Source: Meira nashicola
Lineage: Eukaryota; Basidiomycota; Exobasidiomycetes; Exobasidiales; Brachybasidiaceae
Length of the DNA: 64,000 nt
Direction of reading: 5' to 3'
Assembly (NCBI GenBank): GCA_001600355.1
Contig: BCJU01000001.1
Span: 5,270,013 to 5,334,012, forward strand
Program-made: the position numbers and the translations under genes
Shown: piece after piece, positions 10,991-20,227 of the stretch
Layout: each line of letters opens with the position of its first letter
How positions within the stretch are numbered: position 1 is the first letter of the stretch
The notes under the pieces: model-generated
What the model was told of the DNA's origin: nothing
Database searches by the model: none
The model's input: the letters and a program-made list of their open reading frames with translations, nothing else

Positions 10991-11243
10991 GCTTGTGTTA
11001 GACTTTTTTAAGCTTGACCACCTGGATCTTTGGACGAATTTGAAAAAAACGAATGTCGGATAGGGATGATGATAGAAAGTGTTCTTCTCGAAAAACAAAC
11101 ATCAGAACGCGTTAAAGGCGGGGTTGGAGGATTAGACTTTACGCGGTGAAATAAAGTTTTCTAGGTGGCCCAACCGCGATCTGAAAAGGGCAGTAATCAG
11201 AATACACTCACCCTTTCCTTTCAAGCCATCACTTACTTACACG

Positions 11244-11969
11244 ATGGGCTCGCAACACTCTTCAAAGACAAAGCAGCATAGATCAGATGTGGTGGTAAAA
11301 GGAGCATTAAATCTACCGCTCTTGAACCGATTATCCGGTAAACGTGTGATCTTGGCAAGCGCTAGTCCGAGAAGACAAGAAATTCTAGCCAGTATAGGAT
11401 TACATCCTGAAATTATACCTTCAACATTTGAGGAAAATCTACCCAAAAGTGAATTCAAAGGACCAGCTGCATTCGAATATCCAGTAGAGACATCAACGCA
11501 TAAAGCACTAGAAGTTTACAAAAGATTAGTGGAAGAGAACGAAGATGATCCACCAGATTTGGTCATTTCCGCAGATACAGTTGTGGTGAAAGATGAAGAA
11601 ATTTTAGAGAAACCGTTAGATCCTCTAGATAATATGCGTATGCTTGCCGAATTGAATGACGGAAAATGCGAAGTTATCACTGGAGTGACAATCGTTCATC
11701 CAATCTTAGAGGCCCCCGGATACAAAGTTCGCTCTTTATCCGAAAGAACCGTAGTTCGATTTGCTACTAATCCAGCACATCTTTTGCAAGCATACGTTGA
11801 TTCAGGAGAAGGTCTAGATCGAGCTGGTGGATTTGCAATTCAAGGAAAAGCTTCTTACCTCATCCGTGGCATAGAAGGTGATTATAACAATGTTGTCGGA
11901 TTTCCTCTGCATTCATTCTGTGCATTCATGCATGAACTGATAGAAGACGAAGAGCTGTCTTTTGTATAA
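11244..11969 (+). CDS. Maf-type nucleoside triphosphate pyrophosphatase
   Basis: Cytosolic Maf/HAM1-like house-cleaning enzyme, expected to hydrolyse dTTP, UTP or modified nucleotides to monophosphates plus pyrophosphate. The family N-terminus RVILASASPRRQEIL is at residues 34-48 (substrate-loop SASPRR at 39-44). ISADTVV with the catalytic Asp follows, then LEKP, and the C-terminal half carries DRAGGFAIQG and VVGFPLH. It is 241 residues, with a short basic extension before the core. The ATG at 11244 is divergent from ALG8 by 253 bp, and ACGCGT lies between them at 11107. Confidence 0.93.
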   Translation: MGSQHSSKTKQHRSDVVVKGALNLPLLNRLSGKRVILASASPRRQEILASIGLHPEIIPSTFEENLPKSEFKGPAAFEYPVETSTHKALEVYKRLVEENEDDPPDLVISADTVVVKDEEILEKPLDPLDNMRMLAELNDGKCEVITGVTIVHPILEAPGYKVRSLSERTVVRFATNPAHLLQAYVDSGEGLDRAGGFAIQGKASYLIRGIEGDYNNVVGFPLHSFCAFMHELIEDEELSFV

Positions 11970-12178
11970 TACTACCATGATTGGAAATGTATGTTTCTCC
12001 CATCAGTGTCGCTAATAATCCTGTTCCGAAAAGGTCAAGGTCATCTTTTTTGAGTATTGAGTAGACAAAAAACAGCTTGAGCATTATTATTAGCGCGTAG
12101 ATTAGCGTCTTATTTCTTGGTCCTATTTTTGAATCTTCTTAACAACTTACACAATCATCACATGACGGTGGATAACAT

Positions 12179-13846
12179 ATGTGGCTCGCTGGAGGAAGGA
12201 AGGCTGTCACCTTGGGATGGACTGCGACAGGCAGACGTTTCACAAGTGCGAGATGTACATACAGCACGAAAACAAAAGCGTATGAACCTCTTCCTGAAGG
12301 ATGGGAAGCAGTGATTGGGGTGGAGGTCCATGCTCAATTGAAAGCAAAGAAGAAGTTATTCAGTCATTCAATTACTCCGAACGATCGAGTAGGTCAACAA
12401 TCTCCAGAGAATACATGTGTGGCCCCTTTTGATGCTGCTTTACCGGGAACATTACCAGCCATACAATCGGAATCGGTACGATTAGCATTGAGGGCGGGAA
12501 TCGCGTTAGAATGCGAAATCGGAAAAACGATCTCTTTCGATCGTAAACATTATTTTTATCCCGACTTGACTAGTGGATATCAAATTTCTCAAAAGTATGC
12601 TCCTTTGGCAAAAAATGGACGATTAAAGCTGTTGTTTGATGATGGACATCTGTCTTCACCTGAAGAAGAAGTAGATGTGAGGATTGAACAAATTCAATTG
12701 GAACAAGATACAGCAAAATCCTCTCATCATGTATCCGAAACAGCAGGCTCACTTACTACGATTGATTTGAACAGAGCAGGCTCAGCTTTGATCGAAATCG
12801 TCAGTGGGCCAGACTTACGAACACCCGAACAGGCAGGAGCTTATGTTCGAAAGCTACGAGAAATTTTACGTAGGATTGGCGCTTCTGATGGTAATATGGA
12901 CGAAGGTTCACTTCGTTGTGATGTAAATGTATCTGTACATCGAATAGGCGAACCTTGGGGTGTACGATGTGAGGTGAAAAATGTCAACAGTGTTCGATTT
13001 GTCATGAATGCAATCGTATCGGAGATGCATAGACAACAAAAGTTGTTATGTATTGGTGAGCAGGTTGAACAAGAGACTCGCGGATACAACGAGTTAGATG
13101 GTTCCACTGTTCGACTTCGCTCAAAAGAAGACGCACCTGATTATCGATACATGCCAGATCCAAATTTACCGCCTCTACAAATCGGCTCCTCTTTCATACA
13201 AGAGATACGACAAGAACTGCCAGAGCTACCAGAACAGCAAAGGTCAAGACTTATGCAACAATATGGAGTGGGATTACGTGAGACTAACGTACTCATGCGT
13301 ATTGGTCTTGATGATGATGCTGACGTAGACAAAGTTGGACATGCTTCGGATGCAGTCGTATATTACGAGCAAGTTGCTCAAAGGCGTGATGGACAGGTTG
13401 TGATGAATTGGATCATTCATGAATTACTAAAGGCTCTTAATGCACAGCAAAAAAGCTTTGCTCAAAATCCTATCAAGTCTTCGGATTTAGGAGACCTATT
13501 GGATCTTGTACAAGAAGCCAAAGTGACTAAAGCAACGGCAAAAGCGCTTCTGTCGGAATTGATAGAATCGGACGGAAGCATCTTAACACAACTTAAGCAA
13601 CAAAACACAAACGCCATTCGAGCTTGTCTAGAATCACGAAACGCTTTAGCCCTCGATTCCGGAGATGCATTGATGAGCGTCTGCAAGGAAGTGGTAGAAG
13701 CATTGCCAGACGCTGTAGAGGCCATCAGATCTGGCAACAAGAAGGTCATGCAGAGGTTAGTCGGCGAAGTGATGAAGCGGACCAAAGGACGAGCAAATGC
13801 AAAGATTGCAAGTCAAATATTGGATGAACTAGTCCATCCCAAATGA
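12179..13846 (+). CDS. PET112: Mitochondrial glutamyl-tRNA(Gln) amidotransferase subunit B
   Basis: GatB subunit of the mitochondrial amidotransferase that converts Glu-tRNA(Gln) to Gln-tRNA(Gln). The N-terminus (about 35 residues, Arg/Ser/Thr-rich, few acids) looks like a matrix targeting signal. The catalytic core begins at VIGVEVHAQL (45-54); KHYFYPDLTSGYQISQ follows at 123-138, then NRAGSALIEIVSGPDLRTP and NMDEGSLRCDVNVS. The C-terminal GatB/YqeY helical domain includes KRTKGRANAKIASQIL. Length 555 fits the family. It follows the Maf gene in tandem with a 209 bp gap. Confidence 0.95.
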   Translation: MWLAGGRKAVTLGWTATGRRFTSARCTYSTKTKAYEPLPEGWEAVIGVEVHAQLKAKKKLFSHSITPNDRVGQQSPENTCVAPFDAALPGTLPAIQSESVRLALRAGIALECEIGKTISFDRKHYFYPDLTSGYQISQKYAPLAKNGRLKLLFDDGHLSSPEEEVDVRIEQIQLEQDTAKSSHHVSETAGSLTTIDLNRAGSALIEIVSGPDLRTPEQAGAYVRKLREILRRIGASDGNMDEGSLRCDVNVSVHRIGEPWGVRCEVKNVNSVRFVMNAIVSEMHRQQKLLCIGEQVEQETRGYNELDGSTVRLRSKEDAPDYRYMPDPNLPPLQIGSSFIQEIRQELPELPEQQRSRLMQQYGVGLRETNVLMRIGLDDDADVDKVGHASDAVVYYEQVAQRRDGQVVMNWIIHELLKALNAQQKSFAQNPIKSSDLGDLLDLVQEAKVTKATAKALLSELIESDGSILTQLKQQNTNAIRACLESRNALALDSGDALMSVCKEVVEALPDAVEAIRSGNKKVMQRLVGEVMKRTKGRANAKIASQILDELVHPK

Positions 13847-14103
13847 TCACATCACATCAAAGCCCCCCCCATTCTCATAGTCTTTCCAAATCTGTATTTG
13901 TAGCTGAAATCGAACCAAGGGTTCCCCGATCGCAGATCCGCAATTTGATGCTGTTTGTGATGAATCAATGCACATTTCTAGAGAATGCCAATAACGACAA
14001 ATGTTTATTACAACAGATACTGCTTCCGCTCCTCCTTTTTTTCAGTAACTGTGTACCTGCTTGTATGTCCGAAAGATGAAGAGTTTGCAATGCCAAAAAG
14101 TCA

Positions 14104-14565
14104 TCACTTTTCTAGAGATTGAAGGTATTTCTCTAGGTCGAATTGAGGAGAATCGGGATCGCTCACAACTACAAGAAATGTGTAGAGAGGGAATTGTTAG
14201 TAGCCATATCTTTATCCAATACAGTTTCTCAATATCATAACTTACCACCGCTACCTCCTGATCGAACAGCTGCCAAGATACTTTGTTCTTGTTCTCTCTT
14301 TTTGTCCGCTTGAATCTTTTCTTCATGTCTCTTTGCTGCTTGTTCAGCCCGAGTATCTTCACGTTTCTGTAGTGTACGACGATGAACGATACCATATCCG
14401 ATACCTCCAATTAAGGCTGTGTAGCGTGCCACCTTTTAAAAAGACATAAGGTAACAAGCAAATATTAGTATAAATTCAAGATTGGTAATACGAAGGATCG
14501 GAAATTGAGATCTCTTTCACTCCCGACCTAGCTCTACTACTCACATTGACCACAGGTGACGACAT
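14104..14565 (-). CDS. TIM11: Mitochondrial ATP synthase subunit e (3 exons)
   Basis: I assembled this gene from splice sites. Exon 1 is 14565-14545 (MSSPVVN), exon 2 is 14432-14246, exon 3 is 14168-14104; they sum to 273 nt, coding 90 residues and a stop in one frame. Intron 1 (14544-14433) runs GTGAGT to AAAAG with a TACTAAT branch site; intron 2 (14245-14169) runs GTAAGT to CTTGTAG with TACTAAC. The protein has the subunit-e pattern: a short membrane segment with a GxxxG motif (GGIGYGIVHRR), then a basic/acidic coiled coil, ending FDLEKYLQSLEK. Subunit e sits in the inner membrane and promotes ATP synthase dimers and cristae shape. Exon 1 has only seven codons, so a simple frame search misses the start. 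Confidence 0.85.
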
Positions 14566-15223
14566 GATTGACAGCGAATGAATGTGCAATTGCTGCCCCA
14601 AAAAGAAAAGATTCGATAAGTTAGATCGAATCGAAAAAAGACTGTGATCGTTAAAGTGTGATGATATGAAATTGTTATTATTTTGACAATCCTATGGCGT
14701 TTCTTCTAATCCAGGATCATGCGTACAAAATGCGCACGCCCACTATAGGCCTGTTTGAGAAGAAGTAGCCCTGCGCGGTATAATATAGTCTACCTACTTG
14801 TATCTTATAGAGAGACGCAAGCGCTACAGCCCCACTACAGCCAGGGTGGGCTGGCGTTTCTTCTCGGCTTCACTTTCTGTTCTTTTCCTAGCCGGGATTT
14901 TCCCAATTCCACACGTGTAAGTTAAGCTTAACCCTAGGCGGGAGGAAATTTTTATTAAGGGCAAAATGGTAAGCGTCCTTGCAAAAAAATTGTATTGGAA
15001 TTGCAGTCTACAAGCCGCCATATGCAGGCAAAAATTTAACGCGACGATGTGCCCAGAAATTTTTCAGTTGAAGCCTAGAATACCTATTGATAGTGCATAT
15101 ACAGGCTTGCAAGGCACTTGAACGCTGAGAATTTTTTTGATTAAACATTTGAATAACCTGTTCGCCATCCATCCATCTTTCGTACTACATCTTCTCTATA
15201 CCCTATAGACTGGCTTTTTCAAG
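14566..15223. promoter_or_regulatory. Divergent promoter region, ATP synthase e / NSA2
   Basis: A 658 bp gap with two exact copies of TGGCGTTTCTTCT (14695-14707 and 14852-14864). Nearer NSA2 are several A/T elements, including AAATTTTTCA at 15057-15066, which matches the yeast rRNA-processing element in reverse complement. CACGTG occurs near 14912. No coding sequence was seen. Confidence 0.5.
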
Positions 15224-16012
15224 ATGCCGCAAAACGATTATATTGAAGAACATCAGAGGAGGCATGGTAAACGTTTAGATCATGAAGAGAGAAAGAGAAA
15301 ACGTGAGGCTCGTGAGGCCCATAAGGCCAGTGCTGTCGCACAAAAGACGATCGGTTTAAAGGCAAAAATGTTAAACAAGAAACGCAGAACGGAAAAGATT
15401 CAAATGAAAAAGACTCTCAAACAACACGAACAAAGAGATGTCAAAGCTGCTTCTACATCTGCCGAACCAGATCAAGCATTACCTACTTATTTATTGGATC
15501 GTGAAAATCAAAAAGATGCAAAAGCACTCTCAAGCGCAGTAAAAGAGAGAAGGAAAGATAAAGCAGCTCGTTATAGCGTTCCTTTGCCACAAGTTCGAGG
15601 TATCGCAGAAGATGAAGCTTTCAAAGTGATCAAAACCGGAAAGCGAAAACAAAAAGGATGGAAGCGTATGGTCACGAAAGCAACCTTTGTTGGTGAGAGC
15701 TTTACCCGAAAGCCTCCAAAGTTGGAGCGATTTGTTCGACCAATGGGTCTTCGTTATAAGAAAGCACACATCACACATCCTGATCTCAAAGCAACATTCC
15801 AATTACCCATTATTGGCGTGAAGAAGAACCCTCAATCGCCCATGTATACTCAATTGGGTGTTTTGACAAAGGGTACTATCATTGAAGTGAACGTGAGCGA
15901 ATTGGGAATGGTTACTACCGGTGGAAAAGTTGTTTGGGGTAAATATGCTCAAATTACAAACAATCCAGAGAATGACGGATGCGTGAATGGTGTTCTACTT
16001 CTGTCATCATAA
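15224..16012 (+). CDS. NSA2: 60S ribosome biogenesis factor NSA2
   Basis: Nucleolar factor on pre-60S particles, needed for 27S rRNA processing and structurally related to ribosomal protein eS8. The N-terminal signature [19 protein letters not shown] is followed by a long basic helix. Then come the conserved [26 protein letters not shown] and [20 protein letters not shown] segments. The C-terminal eS8-like beta domain ends in [13 protein letters not shown]. Length 262 is almost identical to yeast (261). The start has a good context (AAGATGC), and A/T-rich RRPE-like elements lie upstream. Confidence 0.97.
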   Translation: MPQNDYIEEHQRRHGKRLDHEERKRKREAREAHKASAVAQKTIGLKAKMLNKKRRTEKIQMKKTLKQHEQRDVKAASTSAEPDQALPTYLLDRENQKDAKALSSAVKERRKDKAARYSVPLPQVRGIAEDEAFKVIKTGKRKQKGWKRMVTKATFVGESFTRKPPKLERFVRPMGLRYKKAHITHPDLKATFQLPIIGVKKNPQSPMYTQLGVLTKGTIIEVNVSELGMVTTGGKVVWGKYAQITNNPENDGCVNGVLLLSS

Positions 16013-16095
16013 ATGCAATATTCTCGATTTTAATAATCTCTATTACGCATCATCTTGTATTATACATTGTTCAATTGAATATCTTCATCTAGGCA

Positions 16096-16872
16096 TCATT
16101 GTGATCTGTCCTTCTTTTTTTCTTCTCGCAATCGCTTAGACACCCTGCTAGACCGAGCCCAAGTTGCGTAAAGAGCCATAATTAGTCCAACGGGTGGAAC
16201 GAGCCATTGCAGTACTGTTTTCACTTTTCCTAATCCTCGATTGTGTTGTACTTCCCATCTCTTGACGACCTGCTTAACTTGCTCTTCCAAACTAGATTTG
16301 GCATTGGTTGCGTTATCCAAAACGATATCAGCATAAGGAATCTTTTTTTCCAAAGCTAATTGTGATGATAATCGATTTTCTGCGTCTTCCTTCGTTAAAC
16401 CTTTATCGCCATCTCTTTTAAGCATACGTTCCAATTGTTCTTCAAAAGAACAAAAAACTAAAATCATTTCTCCACAAAATTTCCACAAACCTGCCTCAAC
16501 AGCTAAAGGAGTATCAATGATTACAACAGGCGTACCTTTGAGCCAATATTTTATCACTAACCAAGCCGTCCGCTTTCGTACGGCAGAATGGATGAATTTA
16601 TTTGCAACTTTTCTATTCTTTTCTTGTTCTTTGCCGAAAATCAATCTTCCTAAAGCTGCTCTGTTTAATGTTCCATCTTGATTTAATATGGCTTCAGCTC
16701 CAAAATGATCTACCAACTTTTTCAACGTCTTACTTGCATCATTTGGTTCAACAACTTCTCTTGCTAATACGTCTAAATCGATCAATGGGATATTGTAGGG
16801 TGCTCCACTGAGTAAACGAGATGTTGTAGATTTGCCGGAAGCAATTCCTCCTGTCAATGTAACCACAAGCAT
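16096..16872 (-). CDS. CAB5: Dephospho-CoA kinase with C-terminal membrane segment
   Basis: Last step of coenzyme A synthesis: ATP phosphorylates the 3'-OH of dephospho-CoA. The P-loop GGIASGKST lies at residues 8-16, DLDVLAREVV at 32-41 holds the substrate Asp, and IIDTPLAVEAGLW (118-130) and the lid region (LKRDGDKGLTKEDAENRLSSQ) follow. Beyond the catalytic domain there is a hydrophobic stretch at about 218-238 (VLQWLVPPVGLIMALYATW) and a basic tail, suggesting a tail-anchored form, possibly in a mitochondrial or lipid-droplet membrane (inference). It lies downstream of CAT2 on the same strand and converges on NSA2 with an 83 bp gap. Confidence 0.95.
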   Translation of the reverse strand: MLVVTLTGGIASGKSTTSRLLSGAPYNIPLIDLDVLAREVVEPNDASKTLKKLVDHFGAEAILNQDGTLNRAALGRLIFGKEQEKNRKVANKFIHSAVRKRTAWLVIKYWLKGTPVVIIDTPLAVEAGLWKFCGEMILVFCSFEEQLERMLKRDGDKGLTKEDAENRLSSQLALEKKIPYADIVLDNATNAKSSLEEQVKQVVKRWEVQHNRGLGKVKTVLQWLVPPVGLIMALYATWARSSRVSKRLREEKKKDRSQ

Positions 16873-17118
16873 ATTGAGGTGCTTATCAGAAGATGGCTGT
16901 TTGCAGTGAAATATGCAAAAACATGGAGGTTAATTCCTACCCCACGCGTATACCGGCTTACCGGTCAAATAGCCTAAACTTAAAACCCTCATTTCGATTT
17001 GAGAAAAGATATAAATATCATTTATAATATATATACGAAAGACTTCTACAAACATAAGCAAATTAAAGAAGCCTAGAAATGATAAAATCGATATCTATTG
17101 GAACCACTCTTCCATCGA

Positions 17119-19071
17119 TTAAAGTTTTGGTTTTCCTTCTCCGCTTTGCTTATTGGCCAAACGAACGTGCATATCACGCAAATCTAAAGCGGATTGTTGA
17201 ACGTAATGACGCAAATGAGAAGCACCCAATTTACGACTTGTGAAAGAGAACGTTAAAGATTCAGATTTGATTGCATATGCACATCCGAAACCGTCTGGAA
17301 CCACTTCTCCATAACCCCAAGCGTCAAATGATTCAGATGTAACGTTTGAAGTACTCATTCTCCACGTACTACTTTCGCCGAACAATGGATCTTTGTATAG
17401 ATCTGGTAATTCTTCTCCTTCTTTCAACAATTTCTTTAATCCGAACAAATGTCTATCCACTCCATGTCCGTCTGCTGCTGCTTTGGCATAGTTCAAATGT
17501 TGCTTGCATGCTGCTTGGAATTTCTCAAATCTTTCTTCATCGGAAACATTGTTACTCTCCATTGCTTCACAGAATTCCTTGCTTTCAGGGCTGCAACTGC
17601 GAATGGTTTCTGTTCTACCCCACTTGAATTTACGGGTTTGTGCACTTTCATACGTTGGTGCCACTTTGCCGTTCATGCGGAAGTAAGCCAATTGCAACAC
17701 CATTTGTGCCCATGCATCGGGACTGCATTTGAACTTCTTGATAGCCTCTTTGCCGTATGCGGAGAATTCCAAAACGGCCAAATCATGTTCTGATTTCAAT
17801 GCTTCAAAGTCTTGAATAGCTTTTGTAACCAATCCCTCTACATTCTTATCCAGTACGAATGTCAATTCTTTGGGTGCTGGTAAATCAGTACGTGAAGATG
17901 TTCCAAAGTCAATTTTGTTTGCTGCAATACCGCTCAAGACAAAGTCGTTCATGCGTAAAGTTGGTGTACCGTCCATTGTTGAATGTTCTCCCATGTAACC
18001 AGTCTTTCCGTTTCGTGAAACAATAAGTTGTTGTTTGTCATAGAATCTATTCTTTCCGTCACCCCACCAGTATTCCCAAGCACGTTCTTCTGTTGTAACG
18101 GGGTTAAGGTCATCCAAGCAAATAACAATGATACTGCTCTCAATACGTTGTAGAGTAGCCTTGTTTTGTTCTGCTCCAGCACCTGCAACCTTGAGCAATG
18201 CTTCACGACCTTGTGTCCATGCATCACGATTTTGCGAAGTGAGAGAGCCAACTGGGAAAGCAGTTGATTCGGGTGAAGAAGCGACAATCTTTTCTAATTG
18301 TGCTTCAATTTCTTTTGCGCTCAATTCTTGACCGTTATGACGAACTTCGAATTCAAAGTAGCGTCCGTTGTGCAAGACAACAACGTGATTATTTTCTGCA
18401 GAAGGGTATTTTTTAGCTTGATCCAAAGGGATTTCAGGAATACGAACAGAGTTGAACATCCAAGGGTAAGATCCCGAACATAAAGGACCGGTCTTTGTCT
18501 TTTCTGGTGCCAATTGTTCCGATTCGACCAAATCACGGAAACGAAGGATTGCCTTCAATTGACTGGCAGCGCGAGTTGAGTATGTGCGACGAGCAAGGTC
18601 ATCTTTATGAATGTAAAAGTAGCTCACAAATGGTACCACAGGATCACGATAGCCCATGTACGCTGCATCATTCCACCAAGCGGCCAACCAATTTCCATCA
18701 CTTTCAGGATCTTTGCTGCGGGCGACCAAACGTTCTTGTAGCTGCTTGAACAATGCTGCATCTTTTCCTTTCAAAGCAGATTCAACTGCCTTTTCAGTAA
18801 CTGCTTTGGTAGAATCACTTTGGTGTGGTAATGTTGTACGATAGTACTTTGGAATCGTTTCTTCCAAAGTAGGAACTGGTAAAGAAGGTAAAGAATTTTG
18901 ACCTGCCCAAAGGGGACCAGTTCCATTTGCTGTTGTTGATGCTCTCAAAATCATATTGCGTTTTTGTTGATTTAATCCGATTTGAATTCCACTTCTTCCT
19001 GTTGTTGATTGGGAAGTAGCACCGATTGATTGACGGGCTTGACCAGGCACACGTCTAAGGAGGTATTGCAT
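17119..19071 (-). CDS. CAT2: Carnitine O-acetyltransferase
   Basis: Transfers acetyl groups between CoA and carnitine, moving acetyl units between peroxisome, cytosol and mitochondrion. The choline/carnitine acyltransferase fold is plain: LPSLPVPTLEETIPKYY at 61-77, PLCSGSYPWMFNSVRIPE at 196-213, ICLDDLNP at 317-324, and the catalytic His363 in GEHSTMDGTP. The first 40 residues are basic and Ser/Thr-rich with almost no acids, like a mitochondrial presequence. The C-terminus is KPKL, a weak variant of the peroxisomal PTS1, so dual targeting as for yeast Cat2 is possible but unproven. Length 650. The ATG at 19071 precedes the presequence. Confidence 0.95.
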   Translation of the reverse strand: MQYLLRRVPGQARQSIGATSQSTTGRSGIQIGLNQQKRNMILRASTTANGTGPLWAGQNSLPSLPVPTLEETIPKYYRTTLPHQSDSTKAVTEKAVESALKGKDAALFKQLQERLVARSKDPESDGNWLAAWWNDAAYMGYRDPVVPFVSYFYIHKDDLARRTYSTRAASQLKAILRFRDLVESEQLAPEKTKTGPLCSGSYPWMFNSVRIPEIPLDQAKKYPSAENNHVVVLHNGRYFEFEVRHNGQELSAKEIEAQLEKIVASSPESTAFPVGSLTSQNRDAWTQGREALLKVAGAGAEQNKATLQRIESSIIVICLDDLNPVTTEERAWEYWWGDGKNRFYDKQQLIVSRNGKTGYMGEHSTMDGTPTLRMNDFVLSGIAANKIDFGTSSRTDLPAPKELTFVLDKNVEGLVTKAIQDFEALKSEHDLAVLEFSAYGKEAIKKFKCSPDAWAQMVLQLAYFRMNGKVAPTYESAQTRKFKWGRTETIRSCSPESKEFCEAMESNNVSDEERFEKFQAACKQHLNYAKAAADGHGVDRHLFGLKKLLKEGEELPDLYKDPLFGESSTWRMSTSNVTSESFDAWGYGEVVPDGFGCAYAIKSESLTFSFTSRKLGASHLRHYVQQSALDLRDMHVRLANKQSGEGKPKL

Positions 19072-20227
19072 GGATGCTCAAAGCAAAATAAATATGACTG
19101 ACAAAAGTACTTTCCTCGAAGAGAGATGATCACAACGATGGAAAGGTCAGATGGTGGAGAAAAACAAAGAAAAGAGCAAAACGGGAAATGGCAAAATGAA
19201 TGACCGGTTCCAATGGTTAGGTCAATCAGAGAGATGCATTCACGAGGGGGATTTAAAGAGGAGAAAAGTACTTCGGGGTAATTATTGTAAAACAAGATGA
19301 GAAGTTCTGCACGCATACATAGACTATATGCAGCGCAGACAGAAAATGCTCGGCACAATAGGAAGAAAGCCGGGTGGGCTGTACCCGCCCGGTCTGCCTG
19401 CTTGGAGAGAAGACGTACGTGTGTGTCTCTCACAAGACAAAAAGATGTGCGGTTGCCCCGATTATTTCTGACGCGCCCGCCTGTAAGGAAGAAAAAAAAG
19501 TGGAGAATTCGGACCAATATTTTGCCGTTGCTACGGAAATCAGGGCTAAATACGTTAACGCACGAAAGCCGGTTCTACCTTCAAAATATATCACTGTCTA
19601 TTAAAGGTCCCAAAGCCATCATTGTTATGGTCAGCAATCATAAACATTCTCTTTTTTTAGTATATATCTTGAACAACTCGATCTTAGGGGATTAAGATCG
19701 CCCTCCCAGCTGACGCTCAAATGAGAATCCGTTGATTTGATTTCACTTTCAGCAGCAGCCTAAAAATCTGCATTTACGCGTGTATTGCGTTTAAAGGCTA
19801 TGAAACAAGTACATGTTGGGGCTTTTTAAACAAAATCGCTGCTGCATTATGCCCGTCTAGAGCCTTATTTTGACCGGCATTTTCCGAAATTCCATTACCG
19901 GCCTGAAAATATTCATATTGCAATGAGCACGCCTGAGAGAGTGCGTTCCTCATACGTTGCCCCTAAATTTAAAATTCTTCATCCATACTCTAACGCAAGC
20001 ACAGCAAAATGAGATTGTATCGAACAATGTATAGTTCACAAATTGAAGAGCTTCTAAAGAGAGCTATGAGTCTAGATAAGATGAATACATGATAATGCTA
20101 CAGATATGATGATTGGCAAAAGAAAAGAAAGCAAAAGAGCATTGATTGTGTAAATCGTGTATAATGTGCTCAAAAGAAGAAGCGAAAGAGTTTATTGTGC
20201 TTTGTTTTGAATGATGATATTTTAATG
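19072..20227. other. Intergenic region upstream of CAT2
   Basis: A 1.16 kb gap. It holds ACGCGT at 19776-19781 and a GC-rich imperfect hairpin (CCGGGTGGG / CCCGCCCGG, 19370-19378 and 19384-19392). Open frames here on both strands have no protein-like composition or domain. It presumably carries the CAT2 promoter and the 3' end of the next gene. Confidence 0.5.

Noticed and set aside
18972..19695. Long frames on both strands upstream of CAT2
   Set aside because: Cys/Phe/Arg-rich sequences without domain pattern, overlapping each other and the CAT2 5' end.
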